Below, one piece after another: positions 57,166 through 64,000 of a stretch of DNA of 64,000 nt; the stretch's first letter is position 1; each line of letters opens with the position of its first letter. Under the pieces are notes generated by a model. The model ran no database searches. It saw only the letters and a program-made list of their open reading frames with translations, and had not been told where the DNA came from. The stretch is from contig CAJOHJ010000002.1 in NCBI GenBank assembly GCA_905234265.1, forward strand, positions 62,001-126,000. The letters run 5' to 3'. Both the position numbers and the translations under genes were made by a program. The stretch is from an uncultured Prevotella sp. (GTDB taxonomy: Bacteria > Bacteroidota > Bacteroidia > Bacteroidales > Bacteroidaceae).

Positions 57166-58263
57166 CTACTGTTTCATTGACTTTCGCGTCGCCGATTTCC
57201 CTGCTTCAGACTTCTGCTCCTTCAGCAGATACACCAGAGTCGGCAGGTGGTCGCTATAACCGTCGAGCCACACGCCGCCGGCATGCGTGCGCAGCGTGTT
57301 TCCCTTATACTTGCCTTCCTGCTGGAAAAGATAGTCGCGGCGGAAAATCTGAGGCTGATAATATTTTAATGTAGAATAGTCTTTCTTTCCCTTCTGGTTG
57401 AGCAGCGAGTAGGAAAGAATAATCTGGTCGAAGAGGTTCCATGCTCCATTGTACATCAGAGTGCCTGTTCCGCTGGCGTGAATGTTCCACCAGGGGTTGA
57501 AGAGGCCGCCCTTCTCCACCTTGTCAATGTCGCGGCGTGCGCCAAGTGCCTTCGACATAGAGAGGTCTTTCGGGTCGTCGTTCATATCGCCCATGATAAA
57601 GAGCTTCACCTGCGGGTCTTCCTTGATGAGCGAGTCCTTTACGATGCGCAGCTGGCGGCCACCCTCCTCGCGGTAGAACGATGTGGCACCGCGCGACGGC
57701 AGGTGATTGACGACGATGGTGACATGCTCGTCGGCCATCGTGCCGCTGACAACAAGGAAGCCGCGCGTGGCACGATTGTTGTCGATGTCCTCCTGGCGCG
57801 TGTAGACATAAGGCACCAGCTTCACATTGCGCACGGTGAACAGCGAGGGATTGTAAAGCAGCGCACAGTCAACGCCGCGGTGGTCGGGGCCTTCAATGTG
57901 GCAGAACTTGAAGCCTCTGCTCTTCAGCGGCTGCTGGTCGCAGAGGTCGGTCAGACAGCGTGCGTTCTCAACCTCGCTGACGCCGATGGCTGCACAGCCT
58001 ATCTGCGGCAGCTTGTCGGTACCCATCTCTGCAAGCACCTTGGCCATGTTGCGCAGCTTGTGCTTGTATTTCATGGCCGACCACTTGTTGCGCCCGTCGG
58101 GCAGATATTCGTAGTCGTTCTTGCCTGCATCGTGGCAAGTGTCGAACAAATTCTCAAGGTTGTAGAAACCGATGGCATACATAGAGAACTTCCTTTCCTG
58201 GGCACATGCACTCAAGGATACCATGATGCACATCAAAGCGAAAAAGTAATAGCGTATCTTCAT
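57166..58263 (-). CDS. Lipoprotein endonuclease/exonuclease/phosphatase-family hydrolase
   Basis: With the start at 58263 the protein has 365 residues beginning MKIRYYFFALMCIMVSLSAC, a lipoprotein signal with lipobox LSAC; the 14 upstream codons would spoil it. EEP-fold (DNase I-like) motifs follow: YNLENLFDTCHD, GVSEVEN, VVNHLPSRGATSFYREEGGR, FIMGDMNDDPKD and a final GYSDHLPTLVYLL with the catalytic His. It probably cleaves nucleic acids or phosphoesters at the cell surface or in the periplasm. It lies upstream of udk and divergent from the outer-membrane barrel gene. Confidence 0.87.
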   Translation of the reverse strand: MKIRYYFFALMCIMVSLSACAQERKFSMYAIGFYNLENLFDTCHDAGKNDYEYLPDGRNKWSAMKYKHKLRNMAKVLAEMGTDKLPQIGCAAIGVSEVENARCLTDLCDQQPLKSRGFKFCHIEGPDHRGVDCALLYNPSLFTVRNVKLVPYVYTRQEDIDNNRATRGFLVVSGTMADEHVTIVVNHLPSRGATSFYREEGGRQLRIVKDSLIKEDPQVKLFIMGDMNDDPKDLSMSKALGARRDIDKVEKGGLFNPWWNIHASGTGTLMYNGAWNLFDQIILSYSLLNQKGKKDYSTLKYYQPQIFRRDYLFQQEGKYKGNTLRTHAGGVWLDGYSDHLPTLVYLLKEQKSEAGKSATRKSMKQ

Positions 58264-58376
58264 AATAGTTTCAGATTTTCTGCGAAGATAGCTAATATTT
58301 TCCATACTATCTAAAGAATTTTAAAAAATCATGCAAAAAAAAACGATTTTTACACAATTTCTAGTACAATATATTG

Positions 58377-58384
58377 TATCTTTG
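58377..58384 (+). promoter_or_regulatory. -7 promoter box of outer-membrane barrel operon (TATCTTTG)
   Basis: A perfect TATCTTTG lies 34 bp before the ATG at 58419. It overlaps upstream in-frame codons from 58374 and so fixes the start at 58419. Confidence 0.75.
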
Positions 58385-58418
58385 TAGGCAAATCAACAAT
58401 TTTTTAATTTTCTACCTT

Positions 58419-61145
58419 ATGCAAAAAAAGCTGAAAATAGCACTGATGGCTCTCAGCCTCACACCTTCGGCCTTTGCACAAACTGACGACGGCAAACTGC
58501 CAGAAGCCCAGCAAGCCATAAGCAACGAGCAGGCTTTCACGTTTACCGAAGCCCAGTTAGGCGAAGACGACGACATGTCGCAAAACGTAACCATTATCTC
58601 TTCTAACCAAAACATCTACGCCTCGCAGGCAGGCTACACATTCAGTCCGTCGCGGTTCCGCTACCGCGCCTTCAACCAGAAGTACAACGAAATCTTCATC
58701 AACGGAGTGTCCATGAACGACATGGAGTCGGGCCAGTTCCGCTACTCGCTGGTGGGCGGACTGAACCAGCAGACACGCGGCGTGGAGAATGCACTGCCTT
58801 TTGAGTTCAACAACTTCGCAATGCCGGCTATGGCAGGCTCCAACAACTACAACTTCCGCCCGAGTGCCATGCCTACCGGGCAGCGCGTGACGCTCAGCGG
58901 TGCCAACCGCAACTACACCGTGCGCGCCATGTACACCTACAACACCGGACTGCAGCCCAACGGATGGGCATTCTCGGCAAACTTGACGTATCGCTGGGCA
59001 AGCATGGCCACATCGTATGTCGACGGCACGTTCTACAACTCGCTGTCCTACTTCTTCGGAGCCGAGAAGAAAATCAACGACCAGCACTCCGTGAGCGTCG
59101 TCACATGGGGCAATCCCACGGAGCGCGCCTCACAGGGAGCTGCTACCGACGAAAGCTACTGGCTGGCCAACGACAGGTTCTACAACCCATACTGGGGCTA
59201 TCAGGGCGGCACGAAGCGCAACTCGCGCATCGTCAACGACTTCGCCCCCACCCTGCTGGCCACATGGGACTGGAGCATCAACGACCGCAGCAAGCTGACG
59301 ACTACTGCCACCGTGCGCTACTCCATGTACAAGACCACCAAGCTGAACTACAACGGCGGCGAGAACCCTGCCCCAGACTACTGGAAGAACATGCCGTCGA
59401 GCTACTATGACGTGTGGAACAACGACAACTTCTGGGGACGCACCGATGTGGGATACAAGGACTACCTCTACGCCGTCACCTACGCCATGGACAGCGAGCA
59501 GAACCGCCAAATCAACTGGGACCGGCTCTATTTTGCCAACCAGCAGGCCAATGCCGAAGGCCGCGACGCAGCCTTCTATCTGCAGGCACGCCACAACAAC
59601 AACCTGAACATTGCACTGTCGTCGGCTCTGAAGACTGAGCTGAGCCGCAACAGCACGCTGAACCTCGGCGTCCAGCTGGCACACAACACCGGCATGCACT
59701 ATCTTACCATGGAAGACATGCTGGGAGCCAAGACCTTCCGCAACATCAACACCTACGCGCTGGGCAACTACCCTGCCTACGACGACCGCGTGCAATACGA
59801 CATGAACAATCCCAACGGCATAGTCCGCAAGGGCGACCGCTTCGGCTACGACTACAACATCCTGGTGCGCCGCGCCCAGCTGTGGGGTGCGCTGAAGTAT
59901 AACACCGGCGGTCTGCACAGCTTCGTGGCAGGCCGCGTGGGCGGTGTCACCATACAGCGCGACGGCAAGATGCGCAACGGCATGGCCGCCGACAATTCCT
60001 ACGGCAAGAGCGGCACGGCCAAGTTCCTCACCGGCGGCGGCAAGGCCGGCCTGGCCTACAGCTTCGGCAGGTTCGGCACCGTTACGCTTGGCGCCGGCTA
60101 CGAAATCAAGGCCCCCGAGGCACAGACAGCGTTTGCATCGCCAGAAATCAACAACGACTTCATCGCCAAGATTGAAACCGACGCACAAGGCCAGCAAGTG
60201 CTGAAGAGCAACCTCCGCAACGAGAAGGTATTCAGCGCAGAGGCCGGCTACCAGTTTGAGACCTCCTGGCTGAAGGCAAACGTCAGCGGCTATTACAGCA
60301 AGCTCAACGACGTAACCGAGTGGCAGAACTTCTTCTACGACGACATAGGCTCGTTCTCCTACGTGTCAATGACCGGTATCGAGAAAGAATACTACGGCGT
60401 GGAATGGGGCCTGAACTTCAAGATCAGCCCGGCCTTCAGCGTGAAGACGATAGGCACCGTCAGCGACGCCAAGTACACCAACAATGCCGACGTCGTCTAC
60501 ATGAACTCCACCGAAGGCACCTACCACAGTGATATAGTATATAATAAGAACATGCGCGAGGGCGGCACGCCGCTGACAGCCCTGAACCTTACGCTGAGCT
60601 ATCACGCAGGCGGCTGGTTCATCGACGTCATGGGCAACTGGTATGACAACATCTACCTCTACTACTCGCCAAGCTACCGCTACGAGACAACACTTAAGAA
60701 CCGCCAGCAGTCGTGGCTGAACACCTACGACTACAACCACAACCAGCCAAACCAAGGCTCCAATCCGGCACGCTACGTCGTGCAGGGCGAGCAGGTGATG
60801 TACACCGCCGCACAGGCTGCCGCCGACCCCTCAGTGCAGGAAGGACAGCTGCTGCCAGGCGTCATCGACCAGTCGAAGGGCAAGGGCGGCTTCATGCTCG
60901 ACCTTTCCATCGGCCGCAGCATCTGGCTGAAGAAAGGCTCGCTGAGCATCAACCTCATGCTCACCAACGTTCTCAACAACACCAAGATTTGCACCGGCGG
61001 CTACGAGCAGAGCCGCAGCAACTACTCCGTGAACTCTGAAACCGGAGAGGTTGGCTCTGCACGTGTCTACAAGTTCGACCGCAATCCGAAGAAATACTAT
61101 GCCTATGGCATCAACGGAATGCTGAACGTCGCCTATAAATTCTGA
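58419..61145 (+). CDS. TonB-dependent-receptor-like outer-membrane beta-barrel
   Basis: From 58419 the protein has 908 residues with a signal peptide (MQKKLKIALMALSLTPSAFA). There is no N-terminal carboxypeptidase-like domain. A plug-like region (DDMSQNVTIISSNQNIYASQ, YNEIFINGVSMNDMESGQ) precedes a long series of alternating beta-strands rich in Tyr/Asn, ending in YGINGMLNVAYKF with a C-terminal Phe typical of outer-membrane barrels. It is probably a TonB-linked or passive import pore. The two OB-fold-like lipoprotein genes follow in the same direction, and the nuclease gene is divergent. Confidence 0.8.
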   Translation: MQKKLKIALMALSLTPSAFAQTDDGKLPEAQQAISNEQAFTFTEAQLGEDDDMSQNVTIISSNQNIYASQAGYTFSPSRFRYRAFNQKYNEIFINGVSMNDMESGQFRYSLVGGLNQQTRGVENALPFEFNNFAMPAMAGSNNYNFRPSAMPTGQRVTLSGANRNYTVRAMYTYNTGLQPNGWAFSANLTYRWASMATSYVDGTFYNSLSYFFGAEKKINDQHSVSVVTWGNPTERASQGAATDESYWLANDRFYNPYWGYQGGTKRNSRIVNDFAPTLLATWDWSINDRSKLTTTATVRYSMYKTTKLNYNGGENPAPDYWKNMPSSYYDVWNNDNFWGRTDVGYKDYLYAVTYAMDSEQNRQINWDRLYFANQQANAEGRDAAFYLQARHNNNLNIALSSALKTELSRNSTLNLGVQLAHNTGMHYLTMEDMLGAKTFRNINTYALGNYPAYDDRVQYDMNNPNGIVRKGDRFGYDYNILVRRAQLWGALKYNTGGLHSFVAGRVGGVTIQRDGKMRNGMAADNSYGKSGTAKFLTGGGKAGLAYSFGRFGTVTLGAGYEIKAPEAQTAFASPEINNDFIAKIETDAQGQQVLKSNLRNEKVFSAEAGYQFETSWLKANVSGYYSKLNDVTEWQNFFYDDIGSFSYVSMTGIEKEYYGVEWGLNFKISPAFSVKTIGTVSDAKYTNNADVVYMNSTEGTYHSDIVYNKNMREGGTPLTALNLTLSYHAGGWFIDVMGNWYDNIYLYYSPSYRYETTLKNRQQSWLNTYDYNHNQPNQGSNPARYVVQGEQVMYTAAQAAADPSVQEGQLLPGVIDQSKGKGGFMLDLSIGRSIWLKKGSLSINLMLTNVLNNTKICTGGYEQSRSNYSVNSETGEVGSARVYKFDRNPKKYYAYGINGMLNVAYKF

Positions 61146-61147
61146 TT

Positions 61148-61193
61148 GGAAAATAATCGTGAATTGAGAATTGAAGATTGAAAATTGAGAATT
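61148..61193 (+). repeat. TTGAGAATTGA degenerate spacer repeat
   Basis: GAATTGAGAATTGAAGATTG and AAAATTGAGAATTATG lie between the barrel gene and the DUF5689 gene. Their reverse complement resembles the TCAACTGTCAACT repeat inside GH35. Confidence 0.65.
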
Positions 61194-61205
61194 ATGATTA
61201 CCGAT

Positions 61206-62084
61206 ATGAAACATAACATAATTAGGAAGTGTGGAGTCCTTGCGAGCGCAGCACTCCTCACACTCGGCTGCACACTCGTCAGCGCCTGCCAGGACGACGG
61301 CGACTGGAACGGTCCGGGACGCGCCGACGGACTTGCAGCCTACGGCAACACCAACATCAAGGGTACTAACCTGAAAACCATTGCCGACGTGAAGGCACTC
61401 TACAGCAACGCCATCAGCAGCAGCTCGCTGGAGCAGATCAAGAAGCCCATGCAGATACAGGGCATCGTAGTCGGCAACGACGAGGGCGGCAACATCTACC
61501 AGCAGCTATACATCCAGGACGCCACGGGAGCCATCTGCATATCCATCTCGCAGGCAGGACTCTACGAGGCTTTCGCCATCGGCCAGCCGGTAATGATCGA
61601 GCTTAACGGTCTCTACATCGGCGGCTACGGACAGCAGCCGCAGATAGGCACGACATACACCAACTACAAGAACGGCAACATTCAGGTGGGCCGCATGAGC
61701 CGCTACGAGTGGCAGAAGCACTACAAGCTGCTCGACCGCCTGTACCAGCTTTCCGCTGAGCCTCTCGAGCTGACCAGCATGAGCGGGCTGACCGCCATCG
61801 ACGACTGCTGCAAGCTGATAACGCTGAAAGGCGTCACGCTCTCCGAGGCCAACGGCACCAAGACATGGGGAGCCGCTGCCGACGCTGCCGCCAATCAGAC
61901 GGCCGTCAACCGTGCCATCAGCGGAATGTCGAACGTCGTAGTCCGCACCAGCACATACGCCAAGTTTGCCAATGCCGTAATGCCTCAGGGCAAGGTAGAC
62001 ATCACCGGCATTGCCTCCTACTACAACGGCACGTGGCAGATTCTGCTGCGCACCGATGCCGACGTGAAGGCAAGCGAGGAATGA
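61206..62084 (+). CDS. DUF5689 surface lipoprotein (OB-fold-like)
   Basis: From the ATG at 61206 the protein has 292 residues with a lipoprotein signal (MKHNIIRKCGVLASAALLTL, lipobox LVSAC). Codons upstream of it come from the spacer repeat. A DUF5689-type domain follows: TIADVKALYSNAIS, MQIQGIVVGNDEGGNIYQQL, YIQDATGAICISIS, FAIGQPVMIELNGLYIGGYG, an OB-fold-like strand order. A second similar part follows near residue 200 (CKLITLKGVTLSEAN, GKVDITGIASYYNGTWQILL). It is likely a surface ligand- or nucleic-acid-binding partner of the barrel. Confidence 0.8.
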   Translation: MKHNIIRKCGVLASAALLTLGCTLVSACQDDGDWNGPGRADGLAAYGNTNIKGTNLKTIADVKALYSNAISSSSLEQIKKPMQIQGIVVGNDEGGNIYQQLYIQDATGAICISISQAGLYEAFAIGQPVMIELNGLYIGGYGQQPQIGTTYTNYKNGNIQVGRMSRYEWQKHYKLLDRLYQLSAEPLELTSMSGLTAIDDCCKLITLKGVTLSEANGTKTWGAAADAAANQTAVNRAISGMSNVVVRTSTYAKFANAVMPQGKVDITGIASYYNGTWQILLRTDADVKASEE

Positions 62085-62136
62085 GAAAATGAGAGATTGA
62101 GAAATTGAACATTAAGAACTAAATAAAAAAATATAT

Positions 62137-63507
62137 ATGAATAAGATTTCTAAACTTTTGACTGTGCTGGCCACCGTTGCCTTCACACTCACCAGCTGCG
62201 AGGACGTTCCCTCACCATTCGGTTTCGTCACGCCCCCGGGCAAGACAGTCGTCAACACCGTGACCATCACCCCGACAGGCACAGGCGCGGCTAACGACCC
62301 GTTCAACGTGCAGGCCGCCATCGACTACGTTACATCGCTGGGAGCAGACGTAGAGTCCGCTGAAAATGTCTACGTAAAGGGCATCGTAATCTCCATCAGC
62401 GAGATTTCCACACAGTATGGCAATGCATCGTTCGTCATTGCCGACGACGCTGACGGCAGCAACAAGTTCACGGCCTATCGCGTGAAGGGCTTCAACAACC
62501 AGAAGGTCGACGACGCTCAGATTGTCAAGGTTGGCGACGAAGTGGTAGTCTGCGGCAAGATTGTCAACTACCGCGGCAACACGCCCGAGACCGTCCAGAA
62601 CAGCTCATACATCTATTCCGTCAACGGCAACACTGGCGGCGGCACCACTCCGACGCCCGTCAGCGGCGAAGCCAAGGGCAGCGGCACGCAGGCCGACCCA
62701 TACAACGTGCAGGCCATCGTCAACTTCGTCAGCTCGCTGAATGCCGACGTGGACACACAGGCCGACTACTACGTGAAGGGCATCGTGAAGAGCATTCCCA
62801 ACAACGGCATCTCCACACAGTATAACAATGTGTCGTTCTACATTTCCGACGACAAGGATGGCAGCAACGAGTTCTACGTCTACCGCGCCAAGGGCCTGAA
62901 CGGCGGCGACGTCACGGAGAACATGATTAAGGTGGGCGACGAAGTGGTTGTCTTCGGCAGCACATGGGTAAACTACCGCGGCAACACGCCCGAGACCAAG
63001 CAGGGTGAGGCCTACATCGTAAGCATTACGCCCGGCAGCGACGACACCCCAGGCACCACTCCTGGCGGCGAGGTGAGCGGCAACAGCATCACTGCCACCA
63101 TGGCCAACTTCGGACTGGCCAACGCTGCCGACCTGACAACACTGACGCTGAGCGACGGCACCACGCTGACCTTCGCCCAGAACGACGGCAGCAACGGCCC
63201 CAAATACTACAACAGCGGCTCGGCAGCACGCATGTACGTCAGCAACTCGCTGACCATCAACGCCGGCAGCAAGACCATTACCAAAGTCGTGCTGAACGCC
63301 TATGCTGACAACAATGCCAGCTATACCGCCGAGGGCAACGTCTCCGGCAAGGCCGGCAGCCAGACGGTGACGCCCTCGCTGAGCGGCACCACCTTTACGT
63401 TCAGTGGGTTCAGCAGCCCGTCGCTGGTCATCAGCAACGCTGCTACAGGCACAGGTTCCACCAAGCAGCTGCGCATTGTAAGCCTGGTCATCACCTACGC
63501 AGAATAA
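62137..63507 (+). CDS. Surface lipoprotein with two DUF6359-like OB-fold repeats
   Basis: The 456-residue protein has a lipoprotein signal (MNKISKLLTVLATVAFTLTS, Cys 21). Two near-duplicate OB-fold-like repeats follow, each of about 115 residues: AIDYVTSLGADVESAENVYV with VKGIVISISEISTQYGN, and AIVNFVSSLNADVDTQADYY with VKGIVKSIPNNGISTQYNN; both end in VNYRGNTPET. The C-terminal 140 residues form a beta-sandwich (LTTLTLSDGTTLTFAQNDGS). Such OB modules occur next to secreted nucleases in Bacteroidetes, which suggests nucleic-acid binding here. Function remains inferred. Confidence 0.8.
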   Translation: MNKISKLLTVLATVAFTLTSCEDVPSPFGFVTPPGKTVVNTVTITPTGTGAANDPFNVQAAIDYVTSLGADVESAENVYVKGIVISISEISTQYGNASFVIADDADGSNKFTAYRVKGFNNQKVDDAQIVKVGDEVVVCGKIVNYRGNTPETVQNSSYIYSVNGNTGGGTTPTPVSGEAKGSGTQADPYNVQAIVNFVSSLNADVDTQADYYVKGIVKSIPNNGISTQYNNVSFYISDDKDGSNEFYVYRAKGLNGGDVTENMIKVGDEVVVFGSTWVNYRGNTPETKQGEAYIVSITPGSDDTPGTTPGGEVSGNSITATMANFGLANAADLTTLTLSDGTTLTFAQNDGSNGPKYYNSGSAARMYVSNSLTINAGSKTITKVVLNAYADNNASYTAEGNVSGKAGSQTVTPSLSGTTFTFSGFSSPSLVISNAATGTGSTKQLRIVSLVITYAE

Positions 63508-63523
63508 CACACGGCCAAAATAA

Positions 63524-63615
63524 CTCTGCGAGATAAAAAATTATCTCTGTGAGTTACAAAATTATCTTCGTAAGATAAAAAATTATCTTGCGAAGATAAT
63601 TTTTTATCTCTGCAT
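63524..63615. repeat. 21-bp repeat family, locus E (degenerate, palindromic)
   Basis: Units ATAAAAAATTATCTCTGTGA, GTTACAAAATTATCTTCGTA and AGATAAAAAATTATCTTGCG are followed by the inverted AAGATAATTTTTTATCTCTG. The locus follows the DUF6359 stop by 17 bp. With the large inverted repeat and a promoter it accounts for the 323-bp gap to the last gene. Confidence 0.8.
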
Positions 63616-63625
63616 AACAGGAAAA

Positions 63626-63711
63626 CTACCCTCACCCGACGCACCCAAAGCCTAAGCAGCTGGGTGCGACCAAATGGCGAGTGCGTCGGGTGAGGGTAGA
63701 TTTCATTTTTT
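63626..63711 (+). terminator. 19-bp perfect inverted repeat, probable terminator
   Basis: CTACCCTCACCCGACGCAC (63626-63644) and GTGCGTCGGGTGAGGGTAG (63681-63699) are perfect inverted copies separated by 36 bp, followed by ATTTCATTTTTT. The loop holds a second, competing stem CGCACCCA/TGGGTGCG (63640-63647/63661-63668). The long, structured loop is unusual for a simple terminator, and a small mobile palindromic element is possible. Confidence 0.65.
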
Positions 63712-63808
63712 AATTCCTTAACTCCTTTAAATTCCGGAAGTTGAATACTCTTATGATGACAACTCGTAAAAAAACATGCTAAACGTTGGAAAAACAAAAA
63801 ACAATTAC

Positions 63809-63816
63809 TAACTTTG
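63809..63816 (+). promoter_or_regulatory. -7 promoter box (TAACTTTG)
   Basis: TAACTTTG lies 14 bp before the ATG at 63831 of the last, truncated gene. Confidence 0.65.
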
Positions 63817-63830
63817 CCGCAATACCATCC

Positions 63831-64000
63831 ATGCAGCGACAGATGACAAAATATCCCATAGGCATACAGAACTTCGAAAGCCTGCGCATCGACGACTATA
63901 AATACGTAGACAAGACCGCCTACGTATACGAAATGGCTTCGACGGGCCGCTACTACTTCCTCAGCAGGCCACGGCGATTCGGGAAGTCACTGCTGCTTTC
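63831..64000 (+). CDS. AAA-ATPase-like/PD-(D/E)XK family protein (3' partial)
   Basis: Only the first 56 codons are in the window. They read [20 protein letters not shown], then [20 protein letters not shown] and [17 protein letters not shown]. The pattern IGIQNFE.LR....YVDKT and the P-loop-like [11 protein letters not shown] are the hallmark N-terminus of the AAA-ATPase-like (PF09820) proteins that usually end in a PD-(D/E)XK nuclease domain and are abundant, often multicopy, in Bacteroidales. Start may be 63831 or the ATG at 63843. Function unknown. Confidence 0.85.
   Translation, partial: MQRQMTKYPIGIQNFESLRIDDYKYVDKTAYVYEMASTGRYYFLSRPRRFGKSLLL

Noticed and set aside
1..64000. tRNA, rRNA, tmRNA or RNase P genes
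   Set aside because: No cloverleaf with a CCA end, rRNA core motif or RNase P signature was noticed on either strand by eye; a covariance-model scan would be needed to exclude them fully.
1..64000. Insertion sequences or prophage
   Set aside because: No transposase, integrase or phage gene was found. The repeats seen are short and non-coding.

Overview
The window looks like chromosomal DNA from a member of the Bacteroidales, most probably a Prevotella-like gut or rumen anaerobe. The evidence is a recurrent Bacteroidetes -7 box (TAnnTTTG, mostly TATCTTTG or TACTTTTG) in front of transcription units, weak Shine-Dalgarno sequences, many secreted proteins and lipoproteins, and short C-terminal tails of the kind GQRL..P.KG.YI..GKK.VVK that are common in Prevotella secreted proteins. 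Coding DNA is GC-rich with C/G-ending codons. Intergenic DNA is AT-rich and full of short degenerate repeats.

Region 1 (1-30908) is a rhamnogalacturonan-I/pectin utilisation cluster, nearly all on the + strand. It encodes a GH43-like/GH28 fusion (partial), a GH2-like jelly-roll protein, two GH2 enzymes, a DUF5107-TPR protein, a PL11 rhamnogalacturonan lyase, a GH35 beta-galactosidase, a CE12 acetylesterase and two further GH28 enzymes. The matching sugar catabolism lies among them: UxuA and a UxuB-type reductase (hexuronate), RhaM mutarotase and RhaB kinase (L-rhamnose), an arabinose/fucose-isomerase-family protein and an MFS sugar transporter. The logic is backbone cleavage, side-chain trimming and deacetylation, then uptake and breakdown of rhamnose and uronic acids. 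No SusC/SusD pair, hybrid two-component sensor, canonical RhaA or RhaD is visible. A MNT nucleotidyltransferase with a destroyed HEPN partner interrupts the cluster at about 14.9-15.3 kb.

Region 2 (30909-38450) encodes secreted proteins: a small tail-bearing protein translationally coupled to a 1272-aa BACON-type protein, then a mosaic 724-aa lectin-like protein behind an unusual structured upstream region, then a 58-aa peptide. Region 3 (38470-50340) is more housekeeping-like: MTA/SAH nucleosidase, MATE transporter, two paralogous surface lipoproteins flanking ksgA, a 7TM-AraC regulator with a flippase-like membrane protein, and PepD. Region 4 (50386-57142) holds a PL9-like lyase, a CorA Mg2+ transporter with a notable leader, a DUF349 protein coupled to a DUF308 membrane protein, and uridine kinase. 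Region 5 (57166-63507) pairs a divergent lipoprotein nuclease with an outer-membrane barrel and two OB-fold-like surface lipoproteins, possibly a nucleic-acid scavenging locus. A truncated AAA-ATPase-like gene ends the window.

The most unusual signals are: (i) an 11-codon acidic/proline leader ORF followed by mutually exclusive RNA helices in front of corA; (ii) a 13-copy heptanucleotide repeat inside ksgA, one member of a wider set of intergenic-type low-complexity repeats that sit in frame inside genes; (iii) a 21-bp repeat family at five intergenic sites; (iv) a structured or possibly invertible element at 35557-35680; and (v) the wrecked MNT/HEPN module fused to a secretion-tail remnant. 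All functional calls come from reading the sequence; no database search was run.
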